Positions 1 to 6,171 of a stretch of 7,726 bases of DNA are shown piece by piece; positions within the stretch are counted from its first letter, which is position 1; each line of letters opens with the position of its first letter. The notes below the pieces were generated by a model, which ran no database searches, was not told the origin of the DNA, and saw only the letters and a list, made by a program, of their open reading frames with translations. The DNA is taken from positions 1 through 7,726 of the forward strand of contig PQAI01000108.1 in assembly GCA_003105245.1 (NCBI GenBank), read 5' to 3'. The DNA comes from Betaproteobacteria bacterium (GTDB taxonomy: Bacteria > Pseudomonadota > Gammaproteobacteria > Burkholderiales > Usitatibacteraceae). Position numbers and translations under genes: made by a program.

Positions 1-1
1 C

Positions 2-190
2 CTCGTCGCGCGCGCCGCGCAGTTCGGGCTGCGCTTCGGGCTGAATCCGCCGCGCCCGCCGCACTGGGGCGGCTATCGCCTGCGGCCCGACTGCTGGGAG
101 TTCTGGCAGGGACGCGCCTCGCGGCTGCACGACCGCATCCGCTACCGCCTGCAGGACGGGCGGTGGGTGAAGGAGCGGCTCGCGCCCTGA
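2..190 (+). CDS. pdxH: Pyridoxamine/pyridoxine 5'-phosphate oxidase, C-terminal fragment (5' end outside window)
   Basis: The last 62 codons of PdxH, the FMN enzyme that oxidises pyridoxine or pyridoxamine 5'-phosphate to the cofactor PLP in the cytoplasm. Seen in the sequence: the PPHWGGYR block (fragment residues 19-26), then [13 protein letters not shown] (33-45) and the usual terminal KERLAP before TGA. RLHDR is the family signature; its Arg and His (fragment R41 and H43) correspond to the active-site Arg/His of the E. coli enzyme. Residue 32, just before EFWQG, is Trp where the E. coli enzyme has Ile. The reading frame enters from the left edge, so the start and the FMN-binding N-terminal two thirds are not visible (the family is roughly 210 residues). 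It converges on the diguanylate cyclase gene with only five bases between the two stops, leaving no room for a terminator between them. Identification is firm. Confidence 0.95.
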   Translation, partial: LVARAAQFGLRFGLNPPRPPHWGGYRLRPDCWEFWQGRASRLHDRIRYRLQDGRWVKERLAP

Positions 191-195
191 CCGGA

Positions 196-1356
196 TCAGC
201 CCGGCTCGGCGCCCACGACGCGATTGCGGCCCGTGTGCTTGGCCTCGTAGAGCCGCGCGTCGGCCGCCGCGAACACCTTGTCCCAGTCGGTGCCGTCCGC
301 GGGCAGCTCCGCGACGCCGCCGCTAAGGGTCACCTCCAGCCGGGAACCCTCGTGGATCATCGGGTGGGCGGCGACGGCTTCGCGAAGCCGCTCGGCCGCG
401 TGCGCGGCGCCCCCCGACTGGTGCCCGCAGAGCAGCACCACGAATTCCTCGCCCCCCAGCCGGCCGAGCACGTCCTCGGTGCGCTTGGCCTGCCCGAGGA
501 CCCGGCCCACGTGGCACAGCAGCGCATCCCCCACGAGGTGGCCGTGGGCGTCGTTCACCTCCTTGAAGCGGTCCATGTCGAGGACGGCGAGCGCGAGCCC
601 CGTGCCTGTGCGCGACCACCGGGCCGCCTCCTCGTCGAAGCGCGCGAGGATGGCGCGCCGGTTGGCGAGGCCCGTGAGCGGATCGGTGAAGGCCATGTGC
701 GACATCGCCGCCTGCGCCAGCCGGACCTCCACCCAGAAGAGCCCGAAGGCGGCCCCCACGCCCACCAGGATCTGCGCGATGGCGAAGGCGGAGACCACCA
801 TGTCCAGGCGGTCCCTGTCGACCGGCTCCACGAGCAGCGGCGGCATGGAGATGATGCGCACCCACCACACCAGCATCGCGCTCGCCAGCACCATCGCCAC
901 GAAGCGGGTGGGCCGGACGGCGTCGGGTTGCGGGTGCAGCAGGAGCATCGCCGTCCCGTAGGCGAAGAAGATGGTGGCGGTGACCGTGGGCGCGATGATG
1001 TTCACCGCCACGCTCGAGGGCATCGCGAAGTTGCCCACCGCCAGCACCACGACCGTGGCCGCCACGCCCGCCAGCGACACGGGCATGTTCAGGCGCCGGT
1101 CGGTGTGGTGGAGCACCCCCTGGATGGTGAGCGCGGCGGAAAGCGAGATGAGCGAGTTGCCGAGGAAGTTGGCCACTGGCTTCGAGAGCACGAGCCCGAG
1201 CGTGAAGGCGAGCCCGGCCGCGTACGCGAGAAGACCCCAGCCCCACCAGCGCAGCGCCGGCGCCTCGCGCTCGCCGCGCGAGGCCGCGAGGCAAAGCGCC
1301 CCCAGCAGCACGTGCACGCTGAGGAGGGCGAGGATGAGGAACTGGGCGCGCGCCAT
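196..1356 (-). CDS. Membrane-anchored GGDEF diguanylate cyclase
   Basis: 386 residues. It makes the second messenger c-di-GMP from two GTP. The N-terminal ~210 residues are hydrophobic, with about seven probable membrane segments (near 4-24, 37-57, 64-82, 92-110, 117-139, 151-171, 185-208), which puts the C-terminus in the cytoplasm. The GGDEF domain follows: DPLTGLANRR at 225-234, metal-binding LDMDRFKEVND at 259-269, active-site GGEEF at 301-305, and a conserved C-terminal end (ARLYEAKHTGRNRV, 367-380). An RxxD product-inhibition site is intact at R292-D295 with the usual spacing to GGEEF, so feedback-inhibited catalytic activity is expected. I do not recognise the membrane domain as a named MASE type; it presumably senses a membrane or external signal. 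There is no EAL domain. The ATG at 1356 is used; its Shine-Dalgarno is weak (GGGAAG about 14 bases upstream). It lies 24 bases behind the RidA-like gene, probably the last gene of the operon. Confidence 0.93.
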   Translation of the reverse strand: MARAQFLILALLSVHVLLGALCLAASRGEREAPALRWWGWGLLAYAAGLAFTLGLVLSKPVANFLGNSLISLSAALTIQGVLHHTDRRLNMPVSLAGVAATVVVLAVGNFAMPSSVAVNIIAPTVTATIFFAYGTAMLLLHPQPDAVRPTRFVAMVLASAMLVWWVRIISMPPLLVEPVDRDRLDMVVSAFAIAQILVGVGAAFGLFWVEVRLAQAAMSHMAFTDPLTGLANRRAILARFDEEAARWSRTGTGLALAVLDMDRFKEVNDAHGHLVGDALLCHVGRVLGQAKRTEDVLGRLGGEEFVVLLCGHQSGGAAHAAERLREAVAAHPMIHEGSRLEVTLSGGVAELPADGTDWDKVFAAADARLYEAKHTGRNRVVGAEPG

Positions 1357-1380
1357 GGCGGGTGAGCGGCTTCCCGGTCC

Positions 1381-1728
1381 TCAGGCCGCCGCGACGACGA
1401 GGACCTCGATCTTGTAAGCCGGGTTGGCGAGCTTCGCCTCGATGGTGGCCCGGGCGGGCGTGTGGCCGGGGACCACCCAGCGCTCCCACACCGAGTTCAT
1501 GGCCGCGAAGTCGCCCATGTCCGGCAGGAAGATCTGCGCGGAGAGGATCTTCGTCTTGTCGCTGCCGGCCTCGCCCAGCAGCCGGTCGATGGAGGCGAGC
1601 ACCTCCTCGGTCTGGCCGATGATGTCCTTGGTCATGTCGGAGGCCACCTGGCCCGCGAGGTAGACGGTGCCGTGGTGCACCACCATCTCGGACAGGCGCT
1701 TGGCGACGTGGAATCGCTGGATCGTCAT
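1381..1728 (-). CDS. RidA/YjgF/UK114-family imine deaminase (YoaB-like)
   Basis: 115 residues. RidA-family proteins hydrolyse reactive enamine/imine intermediates such as 2-aminoacrylate and 2-aminocrotonate to ketoacids, protecting PLP enzymes; they act as cytosolic trimers. Seen: GTVYLAGQVA at 20-29, a DMGDFAAMN block at 70-78, and PGHTPARATIEA at 87-98 whose R93 aligns with the catalytic Arg (R105) of E. coli RidA, plus the terminal KIEV with E108. Overall similarity is closest to E. coli YoaB (same length, WVV-GH-P-R pattern), so the exact substrate is less certain than for archetypal RidA. The ATG at 1728 is chosen because AAAGGAAG sits just upstream with good spacing; the frame stays open further upstream to 1869 but that part overlaps ilvA and is not family-like. 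It sits 28 bases behind ilvA and downstream of dadA, the two kinds of enzyme that generate its substrates. Its stop is 24 bases before the cyclase start. Confidence 0.92.
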   Translation of the reverse strand: MTIQRFHVAKRLSEMVVHHGTVYLAGQVASDMTKDIIGQTEEVLASIDRLLGEAGSDKTKILSAQIFLPDMGDFAAMNSVWERWVVPGHTPARATIEAKLANPAYKIEVLVVAAA

Positions 1729-1756
1729 GGATGCTTCCTTTGCGTCGTGGAGGGAA

Positions 1757-2971
1757 TCATTCGTCGAAGGTGCGCACGCGCGCGGCGAAGCCGGCCGCCG
1801 ACAGGGCGGCGACGATCTCGCGCACGTGCTCGTGGTTGCGGGTCTTGAGGACCAGGTCCACCTCGGCATTCTGGACCGCGAGCTGGGTGAAGGCGCGCTG
1901 GTGGTGGACTTCCTCGATGTTCGCGTTCTGCTCGGCGAGGCAGGCGGTCACCCGGGCGAGCGAGCCGGGGAGGTCGCGCACCTCGACGCGCACGCGCGCC
2001 AGCCGGCCGGCGCGCACCATGCCGCGCTCGATGATCTCGGCGAGCACCAGGGGATCGATGTTGCCGCCGCAGAGCACCAGCCCCACGTGGCGGCCGCGCC
2101 AGCGCTGCGGCTCGCGCAGGAGCGCGGCGAGGCTCACCGCCCCCGCCCCCTCCACGACCGTCTTCTCGATCTCGAGCAGCATCACGATCGCCTGCTCGAT
2201 GTCGCCCTCGTCCACCAGCGCGATGCCGGAGACGAGGCGGCGCACGATCTCCCGCGTGAGCAGCCCCGGCTCCTTCACCGCGATGCCCTCGGCGATGGTG
2301 GAGGCCCCGAACCGCGGCGTGGTGCCGGCGAGCGCGTGCACCATGGAGGGGAAGCGCTCCGTCTGCACGCCGATCACCTCGATGGAGGGCTTGAGAGCCT
2401 TCGCCGCCGTGGCCATTCCAGCGACAAGTCCGCCGCCGCCAACGGCGACGAGCAGCAAGTCGAGCTGCGGGTGGATTCGCAGCATCTCGAGGGCGATCGT
2501 GCCCTGCCCCGCGATCACCTTCTCGTCGTCGTAGGGATGCACCAGGGTGAGGCCGCGGGCGCGCTCGAGCTCGAGCGCGTGCGCCTTGGCCTCGTCGAAG
2601 TTCTCCCCGTGCAGGATCACCTCGGCGCCGTGCTTGCGCGTGTGCTCGATCTTCACGAAGGGGGTGTAGCGAGGCATCACGATCACCGCCGGGATGCCCA
2701 GCCGCGCCGCGTGGTAGGCCACGCCCTGGGCGTGGTTGCCCGCCGAGCAGGCGATCACGCCCTTGCGGGCCGCCGCGGCGTCCAGCGAGGCGAGCTTGTT
2801 GAGCGCCCCGCGCTCCTTGAAGGAGGCGGTGAACTGGTGGTTCTCGAACTTGAGGTAGACCTGCGCCCCGGTGATCTCCGACAGGGTGCGGGAGTGCAGG
2901 CAGGGAGTGTCCACCACCTGCCCCGCAAGGACGGCGGCGGCGGCGCGGACGTCGTCGATCGTGACCGTCAT
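1757..2971 (-). CDS. ilvA: Threonine/serine dehydratase (threonine ammonia-lyase), single ACT domain
   Basis: 404 residues. A PLP enzyme deaminating L-threonine to 2-oxobutyrate (often also L-serine to pyruvate) via 2-aminocrotonate or 2-aminoacrylate. Seen: the PLP lysine K52 in FTASFKERGALNKL, SAGNHAQG at 76-83, the phosphate-binding glycine loop GGGGLVAG at 178-185, EGAGAVS at 274-280 and CGGNID at 301-306. An ACT-type regulatory domain runs from about 326 to the end, with DLPGSL at 333-338. Length and the single ACT domain fit the ~400-residue class; classic E. coli IlvA is ~510 residues with a larger regulatory region, and TdcB (~330) lacks one. It could therefore serve isoleucine synthesis or threonine/serine breakdown; company with dadA and a RidA homologue favours a deamination role. 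The ATG at 2971 has GGGGA about 10 bases upstream. It is 40 bases behind dadA, so co-transcription is likely. The symbol is by family; tdcB would also be defensible. Confidence 0.92.
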   Translation of the reverse strand: MTVTIDDVRAAAAVLAGQVVDTPCLHSRTLSEITGAQVYLKFENHQFTASFKERGALNKLASLDAAAARKGVIACSAGNHAQGVAYHAARLGIPAVIVMPRYTPFVKIEHTRKHGAEVILHGENFDEAKAHALELERARGLTLVHPYDDEKVIAGQGTIALEMLRIHPQLDLLLVAVGGGGLVAGMATAAKALKPSIEVIGVQTERFPSMVHALAGTTPRFGASTIAEGIAVKEPGLLTREIVRRLVSGIALVDEGDIEQAIVMLLEIEKTVVEGAGAVSLAALLREPQRWRGRHVGLVLCGGNIDPLVLAEIIERGMVRAGRLARVRVEVRDLPGSLARVTACLAEQNANIEEVHHQRAFTQLAVQNAEVDLVLKTRNHEHVREIVAALSAAGFAARVRTFDE

Positions 2972-3011
2972 GGCGTCATTGTCCCCGATTTCGCCCGCCG
3001 ATGCGGACGCC

Positions 3012-4265
3012 TCACGGCCGGGTGAAGGCGAAGTCGACGGCGGGCTTGCGGCCGGAGATCAGGTCCGCGAGCGCCGCGCCGCTGCCGCAGGCCATGGTCC
3101 AGCCGAGCGTGCCGTGGCCGGTGTTGAGCCACAGGTTGGGGATGCGGGTGGCGCCGACGAGGGGGACGTTCGAAGGCGTGGCGGGCCGCAGCCCCGTCCA
3201 GTACTGCGGCGCCGACCAGTCGCCCGCCTCCGGGAAGAAGTCGCGGGCGCGCCTCACGAGCGCCTCGCAGCGGACGGGATTCAGGTCCGTGGACCAGCCC
3301 GCGAGCTCGGCCGTGCCGGCGATGCGAAGCCGCGAGCCCAGGCGCGAGACCACGATCTTGGCCTCGTCGTCGGTGAGGCTCACGCGCGGCGCCCGGGCCG
3401 GGTCGGCCACGGGCACCGTCGCCGAGTAGCCCTTCGCGGGATAGATCGGCAGCGCGATGCCCAGCGGCCGCGTGAGGAACCCGCTGTAACTTCCCAGCGA
3501 GACCACGAAGGCGTCGCCGGCGATCGTCTCCTCGCCCGCGGGGCCCGCGACCACCACGCCCGTGATTCCCCCGGGCGTCCCGCGCAGCCCCCGGATCTCG
3601 CGCGAACAGAGGATCTCGACGCCCTTCTCCCGCGCGAGCTCCGCGAGGCGCGCGGTGAAGAGGTACGCGTCCCCGGACTCGTCGGAGGGCGTGTAGGTGG
3701 CGCCCACGATGCGCGGCGCGGCGTGCGCGAGCGCGGGCTCGATCGCGAGCGCCTCCTCGACCGTCTTCTCGGCGCGGTCCAGGCCGTGGCGCCGCATGAG
3801 GGCCGTGGCCTCCCGGGCCGCCTCGAGCTCGGCGCGGTCGGTGTAGTAGTGCAGGATGCCGCGCGTCGACTCGTCGTAGGCGATGCCGGTCTCGGCGCGC
3901 AGCTCGCGCAGCATGGCGCGCGAGTGGAAGGACATCGCGAGGATCTGCGCGATGTTCGCGCGCGTGCGCCAGGCGGTGCATTCGAGCAGGAAGCGAAGGC
4001 CCCAGGACCACTGCAGCGGGTCCATGCGCAGGCGGAAGAGCAGCGGCGCGTCGTCGCGCGCGAGCCACTTCAGGATCTTGGCCGGCGCGCCGGGATTGGC
4101 CCAGGGCTCCGCGTGGCACACGGAGACCTGGCCGCCGTTGGCGAACGAGGTCTCGAGCCCGGGGCCCTCGCGGCGATCGACGAGCGCCACCTCGTGGCCC
4201 GCGCGCGCGAGGTACCACGCGCTCGCGGTGCCGACCACGCCGGCGCCCAGCACGACGACTTTCAT
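3012..4265 (-). CDS. dadA: D-amino acid dehydrogenase (DadA, FAD-dependent)
   Basis: 417 residues. Oxidises D-amino acids such as D-alanine to imino acids, which hydrolyse to 2-oxoacids plus ammonia; electrons pass to the respiratory chain from the inner face of the membrane. Seen: the N-terminal FAD dinucleotide fold VVVLGAGVVGTASAWYLARA (GxGxxG at residues 7-12) with the acidic strand end LVDRR, then ETSFANGGQVS, YPAKGYS in the middle, and the C-terminal FAD-binding stretch LWLNTGHGTLGWTMACGSG followed by LADLISGRKPA. These match E. coli DadA almost word for word. E. coli DadA (432 residues) extends past the last motif; here the protein ends soon after it, so only the variable tail is short. 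The ATG at 4265 has a modest GGA eight bases upstream. It is the first gene of the minus-strand operon and is preceded by a near-consensus promoter and a leader hairpin. No alanine racemase (dadX) is visible beside it. Confidence 0.95.
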   Translation of the reverse strand: MKVVVLGAGVVGTASAWYLARAGHEVALVDRREGPGLETSFANGGQVSVCHAEPWANPGAPAKILKWLARDDAPLLFRLRMDPLQWSWGLRFLLECTAWRTRANIAQILAMSFHSRAMLRELRAETGIAYDESTRGILHYYTDRAELEAAREATALMRRHGLDRAEKTVEEALAIEPALAHAAPRIVGATYTPSDESGDAYLFTARLAELAREKGVEILCSREIRGLRGTPGGITGVVVAGPAGEETIAGDAFVVSLGSYSGFLTRPLGIALPIYPAKGYSATVPVADPARAPRVSLTDDEAKIVVSRLGSRLRIAGTAELAGWSTDLNPVRCEALVRRARDFFPEAGDWSAPQYWTGLRPATPSNVPLVGATRIPNLWLNTGHGTLGWTMACGSGAALADLISGRKPAVDFAFTRP

Positions 4266-4284
4266 CGGTGATTTCCAGACCCTG

Positions 4285-4333
4285 AAAAGGGCAAGGGGAG
4301 AAACGCGTTCGGCCCGCGCCTCTCCCCTTGCCC
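4285..4333 (-). terminator. Terminator-like hairpin in the dadA leader (possible attenuator)
   Basis: A perfect 13-bp inverted repeat: GGGCAAGGGGAGA at 4289-4301 and TCTCCCCTTGCCC at 4321-4333, with 19 bases between. The interior also pairs CGCG (4304-4307) with CGCG (4315-4318), so the stem can extend past a 2x2 internal loop to a 7-base loop. In the minus-strand transcript the second arm is followed directly by UUUU (4288-4285), then CAGGG. No such T-run occurs in the + direction. It sits 19 bases before the dadA start and downstream of the predicted transcription start, which suits an intrinsic attenuator. Four U residues is short for a strong terminator, so an mRNA-stabilising stem or a protein-binding operator are alternatives. 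Confidence 0.5.
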
Positions 4334-4357
4334 GCTTCTCCTCCCGGAGTGGCGCGG

Positions 4358-4386
4358 ACTATAGGGAAATGCCCTAGACTTGTCAA
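4358..4386 (-). promoter_or_regulatory. Sigma-70-type promoter of the dadA-ilvA-RidA-cyclase operon
   Basis: Read on the minus strand, TTGACA (4386-4381, a perfect -35) is followed by exactly 17 bases and then TATAGT (4363-4358, 5/6 match to the -10 consensus). This is close to ideal for the housekeeping sigma factor and stands out in such GC-rich DNA. A start near the A at 4350 would give a leader of about 85 bases before the dadA ATG. The -35 hexamer ends three bases before the ATG of the divergent Nudix gene, so the two genes' control elements overlap. Inference from sequence only; the start site is not measured. Confidence 0.72.
4362..4376. repeat. Dyad inside the dadA promoter spacer (candidate operator)
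   Basis: TAGGG-AAATG-CCCTA: perfect 5-bp arms around a 5-base centre, lying wholly between the -35 and -10 boxes except for two bases shared with the -10 box. A protein bound here would occlude RNA polymerase, so a repressor site is the natural guess. The arms are short and could be chance; no regulator gene is in the window to support a specific factor. Confidence 0.4.
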
Positions 4387-4389
4387 CGA

Positions 4390-5265
4390 ATGAAGACCCG
4401 ACTTTTCGCCGATCTCGCCGCCTTCGCGCGCGCCGCGTGCACGCACGCCTCGCACCTCGATCGCGAGGTGCCGCTCGCGCCCTTCTACGTGCGCGAGCAG
4501 CCGGTCGGGTGGCTCCGGCCGTCGTTCGCCGAGCTGCTGCGGCGCTGGCCGCACCACTTCGAGGTCACCTCGTCGTTCGTGGCGCTTCGCGCGAACCCCG
4601 ACACGGTCCACGGGCGCACCACCGCGATGGCGGAGGTAACGGCCGCCCTCGAGCGCGACGGCGTGATCCGCGGCTGGCGCAACGAGCTGGTGAGCGTGTC
4701 CAACCACTACGCCGCGCCCGAGCTGTTGCGCGTGGAGCGGGCCGCCACGCGCCACTTCGGCATGATGGCCTACGGGGCGCACCTCAACGGCTTCACGCGC
4801 CGCCACGGCGAGCCCTTCCTGTGGATCGCGCGGCGCGCCGCCTCCAAGAGCGTGGACCCCGACCGCCTCGACAACCTCGTGGGCGGGCGCATCGCCTGCG
4901 GCTACACGGTGGACGAGACCATCCGCAAGGAAGCGTGGGAGGAGGCCGGCATCCCCGAGTCGCTGATGCGGGGCGTGGGCTGCGCGGGCGCCGTGCGGGT
5001 GGAGTACTCCGTGCCCGAGGGCCTGCACCGCGAGGTCATCTTCACGCACGACCTGTGGCTCCCCGAGGACTTCCGCCCGCAGAACCAGGACGGGGAAGTG
5101 GCGCGCCTCTACTGCCTCACGATCCCGGAGACGATCGAGGCCATCCTCGCCGGCGAGTTCACCCTGGACGCGGGCGCGGTCACCGTGGACGCGCTCCTGC
5201 GCAACGCGGTCCTGGCGCCCGAGGACCCGCTGTACCTCGAACTCGTGCGGCTGCTCAAGCCATGA
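4390..5265 (+). CDS. Nudix hydrolase with DUF4743 N-terminal domain (oxythiamine/oxothiamine-diphosphate hydrolase type)
   Basis: 291 residues. The family (yeast YJR142W, plant NUDT20/24 and bacterial relatives) hydrolyses damaged or antimetabolite forms of thiamine diphosphate, pre-empting poisoning of thiamine-dependent enzymes; databases often label it thiamine pyrophosphokinase-like. Seen: an N-terminal DUF4743-like region (about 1-120, with PFYVREQPVGWLRPSF at 31-46), HLNGFTRR at 131-138, then the Nudix box GGRIACGYTVDETIRKEAWEEAGI at 165-188, given here as key residues G165, G166, K180, E181, E184, E185 and G187. K replaces the usual Arg of REUxEE, and the spaced first Glu of the canonical box falls on Y172; both are common in this subfamily as I know it, and the metal-binding EE pair is kept. 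A stop at 4375 in frame limits the start, and the ATG at 4390 has no Shine-Dalgarno. The next gene follows after 39 bases. Family assignment is good; substrate is inferred. Confidence 0.85.
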   Translation: MKTRLFADLAAFARAACTHASHLDREVPLAPFYVREQPVGWLRPSFAELLRRWPHHFEVTSSFVALRANPDTVHGRTTAMAEVTAALERDGVIRGWRNELVSVSNHYAAPELLRVERAATRHFGMMAYGAHLNGFTRRHGEPFLWIARRAASKSVDPDRLDNLVGGRIACGYTVDETIRKEAWEEAGIPESLMRGVGCAGAVRVEYSVPEGLHREVIFTHDLWLPEDFRPQNQDGEVARLYCLTIPETIEAILAGEFTLDAGAVTVDALLRNAVLAPEDPLYLELVRLLKP

Positions 5266-5279
5266 GCCCCCGGTGCGGG

Positions 5280-5304
5280 CGCGCGTGAGGCGCCCCGGCG
5301 CGCG
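5280..5304 (+). repeat. Short GC hairpin abutting the transporter start codon
   Basis: CGCGCG at 5280-5285 can pair with CGCGCG at 5299-5304, the six bases immediately before the ATG. The 13-base loop contains the only SD-like tetramer (GAGG, 5287-5290). It could dampen initiation, making translation depend on ribosomes arriving from the Nudix gene. In DNA this GC-rich such stems arise easily by chance. Confidence 0.25.
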
Positions 5305-6171
5305 ATGACCGGGCTCGCCCTCGCCCTCGTCCTCACCTCCGCGCTCGTGCACGCGAGCTGGAACTTCCTGCTCAAGAAGAGCGGCGGGGGCCCCGGCATC
5401 ATCACCGCCGCCTGCCTCCTCTCGCTCGTGGCCTACGCGCCGGTGGTGGCGGGCGCGGCCTGGATCCAGGGCTACGACTTCCGGCCCGTGCACCTCGCGC
5501 TCATGCTCGGCAGCGGCCTGGTCCACACCGCCTACTTCCTGCTCCTCGACCGTGCCTATCGCAGCGGGGGCGACCTCTCGATCGTCTACCCGCTCGCGCG
5601 CGCCACCGGCCCGCTGCTCACCATCGGCGTGGCGGTGCTGGTGCTCGGCGAGCGGCCGGGTCCGCTCGCGATCGCCGGCGCGGGCCTGGTCGTGGCTTCG
5701 GCGCTGGTGCTCACCGGAAACCCCTTCTCGTGGCACAAGTCCGACGCCCGGCAGGCCGTGGGCTTCGCGCTCCTCACGGGCTTCACCATCTCGATCTACA
5801 CGATCACGGACAAGGCGAGCGTGGCGGCCTGGCTCATCCCGCCGCTCGTCTACGACTGGGGCTGCAACTTCTTCCGCTCGCTCGTGCTCGTGCCCTTCAC
5901 GCAGCGGCGCTGGCCCGGCTCCATCGGCCAGGCCTGGCGCGAGCGGCGCGGGACCGTGATCGCCATCGCCCTCCTGTCGCCCCTTTCCTACATCCTCGTG
6001 CTCACGGCCATGGTCTTCACCCCGGTGAGCCTGGTGGCGCCGGCCCGCGAGGTCTCGATCCTGTTCGCGGCACTCATGGGGGCCCACTTCCTCAAGGAAG
6101 GCGACCTCCTGCGCCGCCTGGTGGCCGCCGCCGGCATGGCGCTGGGCGTGGCGGGGCTCACCACCGGGTGA
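5305..6171 (+). CDS. EamA/DMT-superfamily membrane transporter
   Basis: 288 residues, almost entirely hydrophobic, with about ten predicted membrane helices (roughly 3-23, 30-52, 62-82, 93-113, 120-138, 150-170, 178-198, 215-236, 240-261, 270-286) arranged as two five-helix EamA halves. The matching half-repeat hallmarks are YPLARATGPLLTIGVAVLVL followed by GE (95-116) and SLVAPAREVSILFAALMGAH followed by LKE (242-265). Such proteins sit in the inner membrane and usually export or import small metabolites (amino acids, nucleosides, polyamines) using an ion gradient; the substrate cannot be read from the sequence. The start ATG at 5305 has no clear Shine-Dalgarno: GAGG at 5287-5290 is 14 bases away, within the loop of a GC-rich hairpin. 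It is 39 bases behind the Nudix gene, so a two-gene transcript is likely. Its stop lies inside a hairpin just ahead of the pgi promoter. Confidence 0.87.
   Translation: MTGLALALVLTSALVHASWNFLLKKSGGGPGIITAACLLSLVAYAPVVAGAAWIQGYDFRPVHLALMLGSGLVHTAYFLLLDRAYRSGGDLSIVYPLARATGPLLTIGVAVLVLGERPGPLAIAGAGLVVASALVLTGNPFSWHKSDARQAVGFALLTGFTISIYTITDKASVAAWLIPPLVYDWGCNFFRSLVLVPFTQRRWPGSIGQAWRERRGTVIAIALLSPLSYILVLTAMVFTPVSLVAPAREVSILFAALMGAHFLKEGDLLRRLVAAAGMALGVAGLTTG

Larger units (their letters stand above)
4266..4389. promoter_or_regulatory. Divergent control region between the dadA operon and the Nudix gene
   Basis: The only sizeable intergenic stretch in the window, 124 bases between two divergent start codons, and clearly more A/T-rich near 4358-4390 than the coding DNA around it. 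It holds a strong-looking minus-strand promoter (4358-4386), a 15-base dyad inside that promoter's spacer (4362-4376), and a long hairpin (4289-4333) that would lie in the dadA mRNA leader. On the + strand I see no convincing promoter: TATAGG at 4360-4365 is a 4/6 match to a -10 box, but its upstream partner TTCTCC at 4336-4341 is poor. Which regulator binds is not evident from the sequence. Confidence 0.75.

Noticed and set aside
176..215. Near-direct repeat (CGGCTCGCGCCC at 176-187 and CGGCTCGGCGCCC at 203-215) and possible shared terminator between pdxH and the cyclase gene
   Set aside because: The copies are direct, not inverted, mostly inside coding sequence, and there is no stable stem with a T-run in either direction. 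Likely compositional.
163..1365. 400-codon + strand open frame opposite the cyclase
   Set aside because: Antisense to a protein with a complete GGDEF domain; composition is typical of a GC-rich shadow frame.
2968..2979. Three-codon minus-strand ORF (ATG ACG CCA TGA) whose stop overlaps the ilvA start codon
   Set aside because: Only two bases separate its ATG from the GGGGA motif, too close for initiation; that motif is well spaced for the ilvA ATG at 2971 instead. Most likely chance.
1667..4271. Two overlapping + strand open frames (1667-3025 and 2871-4271) opposite ilvA and dadA
   Set aside because: No recognisable motifs, extreme R/H/G/A content, antisense to firmly identified enzymes.
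4266..4350. Known riboswitch (for example glycine type) in the dadA leader
   Set aside because: The predicted leader is only about 85 bases and I cannot find the conserved cores of the glycine or other common aptamers; only a terminator-like stem is evident.
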